From: Polaromonas sp.
Lineage (GTDB): Bacteria; Pseudomonadota; Gammaproteobacteria; Burkholderiales; Burkholderiaceae_C
Direction of reading: 5' to 3'
Length of the DNA stretch: 64,000 nt
Assembly: GCA_030683705.1 (NCBI GenBank)
Contig: JAUXPP010000070.1
Location: 1-64,000 of the forward strand
Of the stretch, positions 16,152 to 25,511 are shown piece by piece. Numbering within the stretch: position 1 is the stretch's first letter; each line of letters starts with the position of its first letter. A program made the position numbers and the translations under genes. The notes under the pieces are model-generated. The model worked only from the letters and a program-made list of their open reading frames with translations. It was not told where the DNA came from and made no database searches.

Positions 16152-17006
16152 ATGATTCATCTAAAGCCGTTCAATATGTCCCCATCGCCGCTGCTAATTG
16201 CTGCGATTGCTATCTGCTCGTTAATCACCACCCACGCCCAACCCCTCGAAGAAGTCCCCTTCATCACCTCCCCCGACAAGGTCACGCTCGAGATGCTCAG
16301 CAGCGCCGGCGTCAAACGCGGCGACCATGTGATTGACCTGGGTTCGGGTGACGGGCGCATCGTGATCCTGGCGGCCAAGAAGTTCGAGGCGACTGGCCTG
16401 GGCGTGGAGATCGACCCGACGCTGGTCGAGAAAAGCAAGGCCAACGCGCGCAACGCCGGTGTGGCGGACAAGGTCGAGTTTCGCGTCGAGGACTTGTTCA
16501 AGACCGACCTGGCACCGGCCACCGTGATCACCATGTATCTGCTGCCGGAATTTAATTTGCAGTTGCGCCCTGCCTTGCTCGCGCTGAAACCCGGCACCCG
16601 CATCGTTTCGCACGACTGGGACATGGGCGACTGGAAGCCGGACCGCACGACGGTGGTGGAGGTGCCCGACAAGGCGGTGGGCCTGCAGAAGTCGAGCAAG
16701 GTGCACCTGTGGACCGTGCCCGCCAAAGTCGATGGCCTGTGGTGCGCGGGCGGGCTGCTGCGCGGCGCCAGCATCACGCTGACGCAGAGCTACCAGACCT
16801 TCACCGGCACGCTGGGCTGGCGCCAGCGCACACGCGTACTGGCCGGCACCATCAGCGGCAGCGAGCTGCGCACGCCCGCGGGCAGCAGCGGCGAGCTGGT
16901 GCTGGAAGCAGAAGGCGATGCCTTGCGCATCAGCGCGGCGCAGGGCAACATGGCGCTGGCCCAGGGCGCCACCTTCCGGCGCAGCGCGGCTGCCAGCTGC
17001 GGATAA
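16152..17006 (+). CDS. Exported class I SAM-dependent methyltransferase-like protein
   Basis: The 284-residue protein begins with a signal-peptide-like segment (SPLLIAAIAICSLITTHAQ, cleavage near residue 30). A Rossmann methyltransferase core follows: VIDLGSGDGRI is motif I, LGVEIDP is the acidic loop, EDLFKTDLAPATVITMYLLP is the motif IV region, and RIVSHDWDMGDWKPD comes after it. The last 90 residues form a separate beta-rich region. A secreted methyltransferase is unusual because S-adenosylmethionine is cytoplasmic; such proteins recur in proteobacteria without assigned substrates. An ATG at 16176 is an alternative start but would remove the only lysine of the signal n-region. Confidence 0.75.
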   Translation: MIHLKPFNMSPSPLLIAAIAICSLITTHAQPLEEVPFITSPDKVTLEMLSSAGVKRGDHVIDLGSGDGRIVILAAKKFEATGLGVEIDPTLVEKSKANARNAGVADKVEFRVEDLFKTDLAPATVITMYLLPEFNLQLRPALLALKPGTRIVSHDWDMGDWKPDRTTVVEVPDKAVGLQKSSKVHLWTVPAKVDGLWCAGGLLRGASITLTQSYQTFTGTLGWRQRTRVLAGTISGSELRTPAGSSGELVLEAEGDALRISAAQGNMALAQGATFRRSAAASCG

Positions 17007-17112
17007 GAGCATCCCTGCTGGCGGTGTTGAAAAGCGCTGTTGGCTGACACGTGGCGGCACGCCTCTCAGGCTTAATGGCATGAAGATAACCGCAACCCTC
17101 AAGGAGACTTCC

Positions 17113-17331
17113 ATGCCCCAATTCGCAACCATCGTCGGCGAAGTGACCTTCACCCCCGGTGACGGCGCGCCCATCGTGATCCCGCCCGGGCGTGTGGAAG
17201 TGGCGCTGGAGCCGGACAGCGCGACCCTGAGCTGGGACGCCGGCGACGGCGTGGCCGGCGTGACGGCGATTCCCAAGACCCAGTTCGACGACTACATGCG
17301 CGACGGCAAAATCGTCTGGGAAAAGGCATAA
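17113..17331 (+). CDS. Small conserved hypothetical protein (72 aa)
   Basis: A 72-residue, acidic, beta-rich protein starts MPQFATIVGEVTFTPGDGAP and ends FDDYMRDGKIVWEKA. The ATG follows aaggagacttcc, a strong ribosome-binding site that decides this start over upstream in-frame codons. It lies 10 bases before the GTG start of the M23 peptidase gene, so the two are probably co-transcribed. There is no signal peptide, cysteine or known motif. I do not recognise the family. Confidence 0.72.
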   Translation: MPQFATIVGEVTFTPGDGAPIVIPPGRVEVALEPDSATLSWDAGDGVAGVTAIPKTQFDDYMRDGKIVWEKA

Positions 17332-17341
17332 ACCCCCGCCT

Positions 17342-18235
17342 GTGAGCGTGTCTTCTTCTGCAGCCCACCTGAACACCCGGCACCCGTCTGAGCTGTCGCG
17401 CCGCACGGCGCTGCTGGGCGCCCTGGGCCTGCTGGCACTGCCCGGCGCGGGCTTCGCCGCCACATCTTCCGATGCATCCGCTGTCTGGCCGCGCGCTTCA
17501 CAGGTGCCCGGCGGCGTGGCGCGCCTGCCGCTGGGCCCGTCGGCGCAGCGGCCGGTGGCGCACCAGGGCGAGTTGCCGCTGCTGGTGGTGGGCGACAAAA
17601 TCGCCTGGACGGCGATTGTCGGCATCCCGCTGGCGGCGGCGCCCGGCGAGGCCAGCATCAGCGTGCGCACGCCGGAAGACGGCCTGCGCCAGCTCAACTA
17701 CAGCATCGCGCCCAAACGCTACAGCGAACAACAACTGAAAGTCTCGCCGCGCACGGTGGACCTGTCGCCCGAGGACCTGGCGCGTTACGAACGCGAGCGT
17801 GCGCACCAGGAGACCGTGATCGCGGCCTTCAGCCAGCCACTTCCCCCATCCCTGCGCATGCGGGTGCCGGTGCCGGGGCGCAAGTCGAGTTCCTTCGGGC
17901 TGCGCCGCGTCTTCAACGGCCAGGCGCGCAATCCGCACAGCGGGATGGACATAGCCGCCGGCACGGGGACGCCGGTGCTGGCGCCGCTGCCGGGCCGGGT
18001 CATCGACGTGGGCGACTACTTTTTCAACGGCGGCACCGTCTGGCTGGACCACGGCGGCGGGCTGCTCAGCATGTACTGCCACCTGAGCGCCATGGACGCG
18101 CAGCCCGGCGAGGTCTTGCCCGCGGGCGCGCGCCTGGGCGCGGTGGGCGCGACCGGCCGCGTGACCGGCCCGCACCTGCACTGGGGCGTGATGCTTAACC
18201 GCACTATGGTGGACCCGGCGCTGTTTCTCGCCTGA
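17342..18235 (+). CDS. M23-family murein peptidase, exported (Tat-like signal)
   Basis: The 297-residue protein has a leader with twin arginine and hydrophobic core (LSRRTALLGALGLLALPGAG), then a linker domain, then a C-terminal LytM/M23 zinc peptidase domain. The zinc ligands are visible as NPHSGMDIAA (H and D) and GPHLHWGV (last H of the HxH motif). The surrounding SSFGLRRVFNGQ and VDPALFL blocks are typical of the family. These enzymes cut peptide cross-links in peptidoglycan, or act as activators when residues are missing; here the visible ligands are intact. The start is a GTG 10 bases after the preceding small gene. Location: periplasm. Confidence 0.88.
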   Translation: MSVSSSAAHLNTRHPSELSRRTALLGALGLLALPGAGFAATSSDASAVWPRASQVPGGVARLPLGPSAQRPVAHQGELPLLVVGDKIAWTAIVGIPLAAAPGEASISVRTPEDGLRQLNYSIAPKRYSEQQLKVSPRTVDLSPEDLARYERERAHQETVIAAFSQPLPPSLRMRVPVPGRKSSSFGLRRVFNGQARNPHSGMDIAAGTGTPVLAPLPGRVIDVGDYFFNGGTVWLDHGGGLLSMYCHLSAMDAQPGEVLPAGARLGAVGATGRVTGPHLHWGVMLNRTMVDPALFLA

Positions 18236-18272
18236 ACTTCAAGCCAAAGTACCTGTAACGCTTGATGGAAAA

Positions 18273-18298
18273 GCGTAAGCAGCTATCAAAATCAGAGC
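18273..18298 (-). repeat. Dispersed GCTAT repeat upstream of the 18.4-kb helical-protein gene
   Basis: A reverse-orientation copy (gcgtaagcagctatcaaa then atcagagc) lies in the intergenic space after the M23 peptidase gene. Together with the copy at 18994-19024, in the same orientation, it flanks the gene at 18425-18949. Confidence 0.7.
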
Positions 18299-18424
18299 GA
18301 ACAGCAGCCCGAAGGCCCTCCGGTTCTGGGCAGCCGCCCCTAAGAAAGCCCGCCCGGCTAGGTTGCAGCCACTAGTGGAAACCCTGATGATGGTGCATCT
18401 TCCAACCCACCCCAAGGAAACACC

Positions 18425-18949
18425 ATGACTGCCAAAAACCTGTCCACCGTGGCCACCGACCTGATCGAAGCCTACGGCAACACCGCCAAAAACATGATCG
18501 ATGCCTACCGCGCCGGCGGCGAGCGTGTGGTCAGCCTGCTGGAGCAGCGCTGGAACAAGGCCCTGCGCGAGTCGCGCCCTGAACTGACGTCCGAAACCGC
18601 CAAAAATGCCCGCGCCGCCCAGCTGGCCTTCAGCGTGGCCTACACCAAGGGCCTGAGCCTGACCAGCAACGGCGCCCAGCAGGTGGTGAACCAGCTCGTC
18701 AAGGTGATGGAAACCGGCGTCGAGCGCGCTTCCGCCAACGCTGCGCTGTTTGAGGAAAAAACCGGCGTCAACACCCTGTCCACGATTGCCCAGGTCACCG
18801 CCCCCGGCGCGCTGGCACTGAGCAAGCTGGCCGCGCAGATCGAGCAGAAAACCGCCGACCTGGCCGGCAAGATCGCTGGTGACGACGTCACCACGGTCAG
18901 CGCCAAACGCGCCTCGGCCTTCAGCCAGCGCCGCGCCAAAGCCGCCTGA
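18425..18949 (+). CDS. Alpha-helical phasin-like protein
   Basis: The 174-residue protein is almost wholly helical and rich in Ala, Lys, Glu and Thr, with no signal peptide. It starts MTAKNLSTVATDLIEAYGNT and ends in a basic tail (SAKRASAFSQRRAKAA). The composition and the long amphipathic helices resemble phasins (proteins that coat polyhydroxyalkanoate granules), and the basic Ala/Lys tail recalls histone-like tails, but no family signature is certain. It is a single gene flanked on both sides by copies of the dispersed repeat. The aaggaaacacc before the ATG is a good ribosome-binding site. The phasin suggestion is tentative. Confidence 0.6.
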   Translation: MTAKNLSTVATDLIEAYGNTAKNMIDAYRAGGERVVSLLEQRWNKALRESRPELTSETAKNARAAQLAFSVAYTKGLSLTSNGAQQVVNQLVKVMETGVERASANAALFEEKTGVNTLSTIAQVTAPGALALSKLAAQIEQKTADLAGKIAGDDVTTVSAKRASAFSQRRAKAA

Positions 18950-18993
18950 ACCAGTGGTTTCTGCAAGTAAAAAGTGGCGCCAGCCCATGCAGG

Positions 18994-19024
18994 GCAAGCG
19001 TCACCAGCTATCAAAGCGATAGCA
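18994..19024 (-). repeat. Dispersed GCTAT repeat downstream of the 18.4-kb gene
   Basis: A copy with a clear hairpin, ctatcaaagcgatag, follows gcaagcgtcaccag. It is non-coding and lies 45 bases after the stop of the helical-protein gene. Here the repeat could act as a transcript-end hairpin. Confidence 0.7.
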
Positions 19025-19224
19025 CCCGGAAAAGTGAGTGGCCGCTGACAGCGGCCGCCTCACTGGACCGCCCCCCCTTTCCAGCCTTCCAGACCTCCTG
19101 CGACCGACCGCCCGGGCATCCGCCCGGCAACGCCGTGGCGCCGCTTCAGGCATGATGCAAGCGCCCCGCGGGTCCCGCCGCCCGGCCACACCCCGCCCTT
19201 CCCGACGCTTCACCACCCCTGCCC

Positions 19225-20130
19225 ATGAGCCGTTTGCGACTGCTTGCCTGTGTCTGCCTGGCCATGCTGGCTTTTGCGGGCAACTCGCTGCTGTGCCGCC
19301 TGGCGCTCAAACACACGGCCATCGACGCCGCCAGCTTCACCGCGATCCGGCTGCTGTCGGGCGCCTGCATGTTGTGGCTGCTGGTGCGGCTGCGGCGCGG
19401 CAGCCCCGGCGTGCAGGGCCAGGGCGACTGGCTGTCCGCCGGCGCGCTGTTCGCCTATGCCGCCGGGTTTTCCTTCGCCTACATCAGCATGTCGGCCGCC
19501 ACCGGCGCCTTGCTGCTGTTCGGCGCGGTCCAGGCCACCATGATTCTTTATGGCATCGCCAGGGGGGAGCGGCTGCACGGGCGCCAGTGGCTGGGCCTGG
19601 CCGTGGCGCTGGCGGGGCTGGTGGCCCTGCTGCTGCCGGGGCTGGCCACGCCCAGCCTCGCCGGCGCCTTGTCCATGCTGGGCGCGGGCGTCGCCTGGGG
19701 CGTGTATTCGCTGCGCGGAAAACGCCAGCCGCCACAGGGCGCGGGCGACCCGACCGCGGTCACGGCCGGCAATTTCATGCGCACGGTGCCGATGGCGCTG
19801 GCGCTGGTGCTGCTGGTGTGGGGGCTGGACCGGCTGTCGCTGGACCGCAGCGGGCTGGTCCTGGCCGTGGCGTCGGGCGCACTGGCCTCGGGCATCGGCT
19901 ACGCGATCTGGTACCAGGCCCTGCCCGCCCTGCAAGCCACCCATGCCGCGACGCTGCAGTTGAGCGTTCCGGTGATCGCGGCACTGGGCGGCGTGTTGTT
20001 TCTGGGCGAAGCGCTGACCCTGGCGCTGCTGCTGTCGTCCTGCGCCATCCTGGGCGGCATGGCCTTGCTGATGCTGGACCGGTCCGGCCAGCGCCGGGCC
20101 ACGCCCGCGCCGCCACCGTCGGGTTCATGA
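19225..20130 (+). CDS. EamA/DMT-superfamily transporter
   Basis: The 301-residue inner-membrane protein has ten predicted helices in two EamA repeats, an N-terminal positively charged start (MSRLRLLACVCLAMLAFAGNS) and the typical TAIRLLSGA, YAIWYQALP and FLGEALT motifs. DMT transporters export small metabolites or amino acids; the substrate cannot be read from sequence. The end overlaps the 3' end of the convergent histidine kinase gene by six bases. A second EamA gene from the same superfamily lies at 35143-36048. Confidence 0.88.
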   Translation: MSRLRLLACVCLAMLAFAGNSLLCRLALKHTAIDAASFTAIRLLSGACMLWLLVRLRRGSPGVQGQGDWLSAGALFAYAAGFSFAYISMSAATGALLLFGAVQATMILYGIARGERLHGRQWLGLAVALAGLVALLLPGLATPSLAGALSMLGAGVAWGVYSLRGKRQPPQGAGDPTAVTAGNFMRTVPMALALVLLVWGLDRLSLDRSGLVLAVASGALASGIGYAIWYQALPALQATHAATLQLSVPVIAALGGVLFLGEALTLALLLSSCAILGGMALLMLDRSGQRRATPAPPPSGS

Positions 20131-23100
20131 CCCGGCGGTTTCAGCGCCCGGCCGCTGCGGCTGCTTCAAAGTGAAATAAAAGGTCGCGCCCTCGTTGGTC
20201 TTGCCTTCGGCCCAGATGCGGCCGCCGTGGCGCTCGATCACGCGCTTGACGGTGGCCAGGCCAATGCCGGTGCCCGGAAAGTCGCCGGGGGAGTGCAGCC
20301 GCTCGAAGATGCCGAACAGCTTGTGGGCAAACGCCATGTCGAAGCCGGCGCCGTTGTCGCGCACAAAAAACACGTCTTCGCCGCCGCTGCTATGCTGCCG
20401 CGCCAGCGCGATATGCGCCACCGGCTGGTGCGCGCTGAACTTCCAGGCATTGCCGAGCAGGTTTTGCAGCACCGCGGTCAGCAGCCGCGGATCGCCGTGG
20501 GTGCACAGACCCTCGTCGATATCGAACACCACCTGGCGCTGCGGCTCGCGCTCGCGCTGCAGCTGCTCGATCGCGCGCGCCAGCGCCGACAGGTCCACCA
20601 GCTCGGATCGCATTTCCTCGCGTGACAGGTGGGCCAGAGTCAGCAGGCCCTCGATCAGATCGCCCATCTGCTTGACGCCGGCGCGTATGCGCTCGAGGTA
20701 ATGTTTGCCCTTGTCGCTGACCCGGTCCGCATCGCTCTTGAGCAGCAACTGGCTGAAGCCGTCCACCGTGTTCAGCGGCGAGCGCAGGTCGTGCGACACC
20801 GAATAGGCAAAGGACTCCAGCTCCCGGTTGACTTCGGCGAGCTGGCCGGTGCGCAGCAGCACGCGTTCTTCCAGCTCGCTGTTGAGGCCGAGGATTTGTT
20901 GTTGCTGCTGCCTGCGCTCGCTGACGTCGCGCCCGACCGCCACCCAGTGCCTGAACTTGCCGGACTCGCTGGCAATCGGTGCAATGTCGAGTTCCAGCCA
21001 GAGCGGGGCGCCGCTTTTGCTGCGCACGGAAATCTCGGTGCGCACCGCATGTTTGCGGTCCATCGCGCCGCGTATGCGCTGCAGCTCGGCCTGCTGGTGC
21101 GTGGTGCCCCAGAGCATCATCACGCTCTGGCCCATGGCCTCGCCGCGGCTGTAGCCGGTCAGGCGCTCGAAAGCGTCGTTCACAAACACCACGCGCGGGC
21201 TGCCCGCGTCACGGCTGCGCACTTCGGTGATGACCACCATGTCGTTCAGGCGCGAGACGGCGGTCTCCAGCAGGTGCAACTGGGCCTGTTGCTGGCGCCG
21301 CTCGGTGATGTCCTGGAAATACACCGCGGTGCCGGCCTGCGTCGGATAGACGTGGAACACGAACCAGGTCCGCAGCGGCCGGTAAAAGGCCTCGAAGCGT
21401 GCGGTGCGCTGCTCGGCCACGGCGGCGCGGTAGCCGCGATCGACCGGCGTGCCGAGGATGTCGGGAAACTCCTGCCACAGGTTTTTGCCGAGCAACTGGC
21501 CGGCCGGGCGCTGCAGCATGTTCTCGGCCTGGCGGTTGAGGAAGGTGAAGCGCCAGTTGGCGTCCATCAGGGTAAAGCCGTCGGTGATGCTTTCCAGCGT
21601 GGAGATCATGCGCGCCTCCAGCGCCAGCGTGCGCGCCTCCGCGGCCTTCTGCTCGGTGATGTCCTGGAAGGCCCCCTGCAGCCGGATGATCCTGCCCTCG
21701 GCGTCACGCACCGCCTCGCCCAGCGAACGCACCCAGATGCGCCGCCCCCTGGCGGTCATCTTGGGCAGGATGAATTCATACGGCGTGCCGTGTTCGGCGC
21801 AGGCCTCGACCAGCCGGATCACCTTGAGCCGGTCTTCCGGCAGGAAGTAGCCAATGCCTTCGTCCAGCGTCGGCACATAACCCGGCGGCACATCATGGAT
21901 GGCGCAGTTCTCGTCCGACCAGGTGAGCTTGCGTTCCGGCAGGTCGATGGTCCAGCTGCCCAGACGCGCCATGCGGCCGGCGATGCGGTTCATGAACATG
22001 TTTTTTTCAAGCAGCTCGGTGGCGCGCTTGAGGTCGTCGATGTCCGTCAGCGTGCCCAGCCATTGCACCCGCTGGCCGGCGTCATCGAGCTGTGGCAGCG
22101 CGCGGCCCAGCATCCAGCGGTACACACCGTCGGCACGCCGCAGGCGGTGTTCGATCTCGCAGGGCTCGCCCCGTGCCAGCGCAGCAGACCAGAGGCTGTG
22201 GGTGCGTTCGGCGTCGTCGGGATGCAGCAACACGCTCCAGCCCTCCAGCAGGCTCGCCTCCATGCTCAGGCCGGTGTAGTCCAGCCAGGTCTGGTTGAAC
22301 CATTTGTGCCGGCCGTCCGCATGCATGGTCCAGACGATGTGCGGCATCGCGTCGGTCAGGCGGCGGAACTGCGCCTCGCTGGCCGTGAGGGCATCCCGGG
22401 CGAGTTTGCGGTCGGTGATGTCCTGCACCGTTCCCGACAGTGTGACCGGCCGGCCCTGTGCATCCAGCACCGCCTCGCCCAGCGCATGCACCCAGCGCAG
22501 CTCGCCGTCGGCCCGGAGGGTGCGATACTCGATGTCGAGCGGGCCCTGGCCGGCGAAGAAAAGTTTCTGGGCGGCGGTGTAGCTTTCGCGGTCGTCGGGG
22601 AAAACGTGAGACAGGCTGCCCTCGTAGTTGCTGCCCGAGGGGGCCGGAGCGCCGGGCGTCAGCCCATAAATGGCAGAGGTCTCCTCCGACCACCAGACCC
22701 GGTTGCCGGCGATGTCGAAGTCCCAGTTGCCGATGCGGCCTATGCGCTGTGCAGTGCGCAGCCGGCCGCGCGCCGTTTGCAGCGCATCTTCGGTGCTGGC
22801 CAACTCCTGGTCGCGCGCCGCGAGCAGATCGGACAGTTGCGCCAGGCTGCGGGACAGGCCGGCCAGCTCGCACCCCGTTTCACCCGCGGGCGATGGCGCG
22901 CCCTGCAGGCGGGCAGCCTGTTGCTGCAGGCGGCGCAAGGGCGCCAGCACCAGCCGGTCGGCCGCCCAGGCGGCCAGCACCATGCCGAGGGCCGCCAGTG
23001 CAAACACCAGTCCGGCCGGCACCGCGCTGCCGGCTTCCCGGCCATGCGAGCGCAGCAGCGCGGGATAAAACACGGCCACGAACAGCGGCAGCAGGCCCAG

Positions 23101-23244
23101 CAGCGCCACCAGAAGCAGCCGGATGCGCAAACCAGTCAACAACAATCTCCAGCCAGGGGCGTCATGAAGGCTCTTTCGTGGGGGCCCGTGCGTCCGGGCA
23201 AGCAGTAAAAGCGCCAAACCAGTGTAGCGCCTGCGGGCAGGCAT
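20125..23244 (-). CDS. Membrane-anchored multi-PAS sensor histidine kinase
   Basis: A large kinase of about 1039 residues from this start. Order: two N-terminal membrane helices around a short periplasmic part, a coiled region, then five PAS domains with the PAC-type endings VQDITDRK, LTDIDDLK, FQDITEQK, FQDITERR and GRDVSERR. A HisKA domain (AYSVSHDLRSPLNTVDGFSQLL) and a HATPase domain (NLLGNAWKFS, NGAGFDM, GTGIGLATVKRVIERHGG) follow. The start is uncertain: I give ATG 23244; TTG 23145 has a GGAG site and would start directly at the first helix. The divergent rluE gene begins 132 bases away. No response regulator is adjacent, so the partner is unknown. Confidence 0.88.
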   Translation of the reverse strand: MPARRRYTGLALLLLARTHGPPRKSLHDAPGWRLLLTGLRIRLLLVALLGLLPLFVAVFYPALLRSHGREAGSAVPAGLVFALAALGMVLAAWAADRLVLAPLRRLQQQAARLQGAPSPAGETGCELAGLSRSLAQLSDLLAARDQELASTEDALQTARGRLRTAQRIGRIGNWDFDIAGNRVWWSEETSAIYGLTPGAPAPSGSNYEGSLSHVFPDDRESYTAAQKLFFAGQGPLDIEYRTLRADGELRWVHALGEAVLDAQGRPVTLSGTVQDITDRKLARDALTASEAQFRRLTDAMPHIVWTMHADGRHKWFNQTWLDYTGLSMEASLLEGWSVLLHPDDAERTHSLWSAALARGEPCEIEHRLRRADGVYRWMLGRALPQLDDAGQRVQWLGTLTDIDDLKRATELLEKNMFMNRIAGRMARLGSWTIDLPERKLTWSDENCAIHDVPPGYVPTLDEGIGYFLPEDRLKVIRLVEACAEHGTPYEFILPKMTARGRRIWVRSLGEAVRDAEGRIIRLQGAFQDITEQKAAEARTLALEARMISTLESITDGFTLMDANWRFTFLNRQAENMLQRPAGQLLGKNLWQEFPDILGTPVDRGYRAAVAEQRTARFEAFYRPLRTWFVFHVYPTQAGTAVYFQDITERRQQQAQLHLLETAVSRLNDMVVITEVRSRDAGSPRVVFVNDAFERLTGYSRGEAMGQSVMMLWGTTHQQAELQRIRGAMDRKHAVRTEISVRSKSGAPLWLELDIAPIASESGKFRHWVAVGRDVSERRQQQQQILGLNSELEERVLLRTGQLAEVNRELESFAYSVSHDLRSPLNTVDGFSQLLLKSDADRVSDKGKHYLERIRAGVKQMGDLIEGLLTLAHLSREEMRSELVDLSALARAIEQLQREREPQRQVVFDIDEGLCTHGDPRLLTAVLQNLLGNAWKFSAHQPVAHIALARQHSSGGEDVFFVRDNGAGFDMAFAHKLFGIFERLHSPGDFPGTGIGLATVKRVIERHGGRIWAEGKTNEGATFYFTLKQPQRPGAETAGS

Positions 23245-23375
23245 TCCGCGGCCCGCGGCATCAGGGTTGACACTGTGGCGCCTGCGCATAATGCAGGGAT
23301 GACCCCAAGCCCCCTGCCCTGGCGTGTCCGGCACCCCAAGGACTTTCTGGTGCTGGCCGGCCAGCCGGGCCGCTG

Positions 23376-23939
23376 ATGCCGGCTGCACCACCGCCTCGCC
23401 TGATGGTTTTCAACAAGCCGTATGGCGTGCTGAGCCAGTTCACGCCCGAGGGGCGCTGGCGCGGACTCAAGGACTTCATCAACGTGCCGCAGGTGTATGT
23501 GGCCGGGCGGCTCGACGCCGACAGCGAAGGCCTGTTGCTGCTGACCGGCGACGGCAAGCTGCAGGCGCGCATCAGCGACCCGCGCTTCAAGATGGAAAAA
23601 ACCTACTGGGTGCAGGTCGAGGGTGAGCCGGATGAAGCCGCGCTGCAGGCGCTGCGCGAAGGCGTGATGCTCAATGACGGCATCACGCGCCCGGCCCGGG
23701 CCGCCCTGATGGAAGCACCACCAGCCTTGTGGCCGCGCGACCCGCCGGTGCGTGTGCGCCAGGCCATTCCCACCGCCTGGGTGGAACTGGTCATCCGCGA
23801 AGGGCGCAACCGGCAGGTGCGGCGCATGACGGCCGCCGCCGGTTTCCCGACGCTACGGCTGATACGCGCTGCCGTCGGGCCCTGGCAGCTGGACGGCCTC
23901 GCGCCAGGCAGCTGGCGCGAGGCCGTTGCCGACGCTTAA
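23376..23939 (+). CDS. rluE: 23S rRNA pseudouridine synthase RluE-like
   Basis: This 187-residue protein belongs to the RsuA/RluB/E/F family but lacks the N-terminal S4 domain, as RluE does. The catalytic aspartate lies in [15 protein letters not shown] (motif II). Other signatures are [11 protein letters not shown] at the N terminus, KTYWVQVEG, and the C-terminal [27 protein letters not shown]. RluE isomerises U2457 of 23S rRNA in E. coli. The gene is divergent from the PAS kinase, and its stop overlaps the stop of the convergent gene at 23936. The call as RluE rather than another non-S4 member rests on length and motif spacing. Confidence 0.87.
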   Translation: MPAAPPPRLMVFNKPYGVLSQFTPEGRWRGLKDFINVPQVYVAGRLDADSEGLLLLTGDGKLQARISDPRFKMEKTYWVQVEGEPDEAALQALREGVMLNDGITRPARAALMEAPPALWPRDPPVRVRQAIPTAWVELVIREGRNRQVRRMTAAAGFPTLRLIRAAVGPWQLDGLAPGSWREAVADA

Positions 23940-24559
23940 CTGCGGCCGTAACCGTTGCCGTTGCCGTTGCCGCGGCCGTTGCGCATGGCACGGTCGACAT
24001 CGGCACGCAAGGCCTTGAGTTCAGTGCGCAGCTGGCGGCGCTCCTGCGGCGTCACCACACCGTCGGCCTTGAAACTGGCCTCGTGCTGCGCGATCACGCG
24101 TTCACGGCTGTGCAGGCGGCGCGCCTCGCGCTGCGTGATCCGGCCGTCGCGCACACCTTCATCGATGCGCTGGCTGATGCGGTATTCCTGCTGGTCCAGC
24201 CCGGGCGTGCCGACGTCCCGCGGTGCGTTGTAGACATTGTTGGCCATCATGCGTTCGACATCGGCGCCCAGGGCATCGAGGTCTGCGCGCAGTTGCTGGC
24301 GCTCCTGCGGCGTGGCCTGGCCGTTGGACTTGAAGAAGGCCTCTTTCGCCGCGATGTCGCGGTCGCGGGCGTACAGCGCCTGGGCTTCCGACGGCGTGAT
24401 GTGGCCGGAGTTCAGGCCCTGCTGGATGCGGGCACCGATCGCCTGCTGCGCGCGGTCCACATTGGGGGTGCTGGTGTTTTGCGCCATGACCGGGGACATG
24501 CCCAGGCCGGCGAACAAGGCGGATGCCAACAAGGAAGTGGTCAACAGTTTCGATTTCAT
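23936..24559 (-). CDS. Exported protein with two tandem approx. 70-residue repeats
   Basis: The 207-residue protein has a signal peptide ([20 protein letters not shown], cleavage at VMA-QN). Two copies of a helical module follow: [20 protein letters not shown]...[23 protein letters not shown] and [20 protein letters not shown]...[23 protein letters not shown]. Each module pairs an ITxxEA helix-turn with a TPQERxxLRxxL helix, reminiscent of EF-hand-like or CsgH-type repeats without clear acidic loops. A basic, Gly-Asn-rich tail ([15 protein letters not shown]) ends it. The ATG at 24559 follows a caggagaaccgc ribosome-binding site. The function is unknown; periplasmic. Confidence 0.78.
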   Translation of the reverse strand: MKSKLLTTSLLASALFAGLGMSPVMAQNTSTPNVDRAQQAIGARIQQGLNSGHITPSEAQALYARDRDIAAKEAFFKSNGQATPQERQQLRADLDALGADVERMMANNVYNAPRDVGTPGLDQQEYRISQRIDEGVRDGRITQREARRLHSRERVIAQHEASFKADGVVTPQERRQLRTELKALRADVDRAMRNGRGNGNGNGYGRS

Positions 24560-24780
24560 GCGGTTCTCCTGCTTTCGGACAAAGGGCCAGCAAGCCCCTC
24601 GGCCTGCTACCGGATCGCTGCTTTTCAAAGGCGGGGTGGATCCGATGCGCCCATGGTGGGCCGGCTGTGTGAAGCAGGCGTCAACGCCGCGTGTCGCCGC
24701 GTGTATTTACCCGCTATTTACCTCATGGATGCAGTGGTATCCGGATGCGTGCGGCGCGTGGTGGCCGCGGTCGGATCGGT

Positions 24781-25353
24781 TCAGCGCGCCGGCGCCAGGC
24801 TGTTGGCCAGGTCGGCGCTGTCGTCCATCACCAGGTAGCGCTTGACCAGGTCGAAGAAGCGGTCGTAAAACGCGTCGGCGGTGATGGTCTGGCTGCCGAC
24901 CTTGACCAGCGCGTCGTTGCTCGAGCTGAAGGGCAGCGACACCGAGCCGATCGCGCCCACGCCCAGGCTGGCGGAGTTGTTGCTTTTCTTGAGGGTGTAG
25001 CTGTCCTGCAGCGCGGTGACAAAGCCCAGGCTGACCGTTTTGTCGCCGATCTCGGGCGCGCACACCACCCGGATCGACATCTGAAGGTGCGCCTCGGGCT
25101 CGGGCTGGAAACTTTTCTGGCCGTCCACCAGGTCTTCACGCGCGGTGTTGATGATGTAGCCCTGGCTCAGCAACGCGCGGCGCGCGGCCTCGCAGGTCTG
25201 CGCGGCGGTGGCGTCGAACAGGCGCGAATAGGTGGCGGTGGAGCCAAATTGCTCCTGCAGCGGAAACTGCTTGATCGGCGCCGCGCAGGCGGCCAGCAGC
25301 AGGCCCACACCCAGGCCGGCCAGGGTGTTTGCAGCAAGGCGGGTTAGCTTCAA
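24781..25353 (-). CDS. DUF2242-family lipoprotein
   Basis: The 190-residue lipoprotein has signal MKLTRLAANTLAGLGVGLLL and lipobox LAACAA. The mature region contains FPLQEQFGSTATYSRLFDATAAQTCEAARRALLSQGYIIN, VDGQKSFQPEPEAHLQMSIRVVC and DAFYDRFFDLVKRYL. This is the pattern I associate with DUF2242, a family of about 190-200 residues in betaproteobacteria. Two cysteines (TCEAA and VVCAP) may pair. It is a single gene, divergent from the GDSL esterase gene. The function is unknown; outer-membrane anchoring is likely from the lipobox. Confidence 0.8.
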   Translation of the reverse strand: MKLTRLAANTLAGLGVGLLLAACAAPIKQFPLQEQFGSTATYSRLFDATAAQTCEAARRALLSQGYIINTAREDLVDGQKSFQPEPEAHLQMSIRVVCAPEIGDKTVSLGFVTALQDSYTLKKSNNSASLGVGAIGSVSLPFSSSNDALVKVGSQTITADAFYDRFFDLVKRYLVMDDSADLANSLAPAR

Positions 25354-25511
25354 GACCAGTCACTCCTCGGCAAAAAATCGGTGGTCAGGGGGACTCATGG
25401 GGTTTGCACAGGGTCGCTTTCAGCCTACCACAGCCGTGCTGCGCCATTGCGGCGCCGAACAATTTCACACACCTGCCCGGGGCAGATGCGGGGCTGGTTT
25501 ATCCTTGGTGC

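Noticed and set aside
20629-23208. 859-codon plus-strand open frame antisense to the PAS histidine kinase
   Set aside because: It is a codon-bias shadow; the minus-strand frame has five PAS, HisKA and HATPase motifs.
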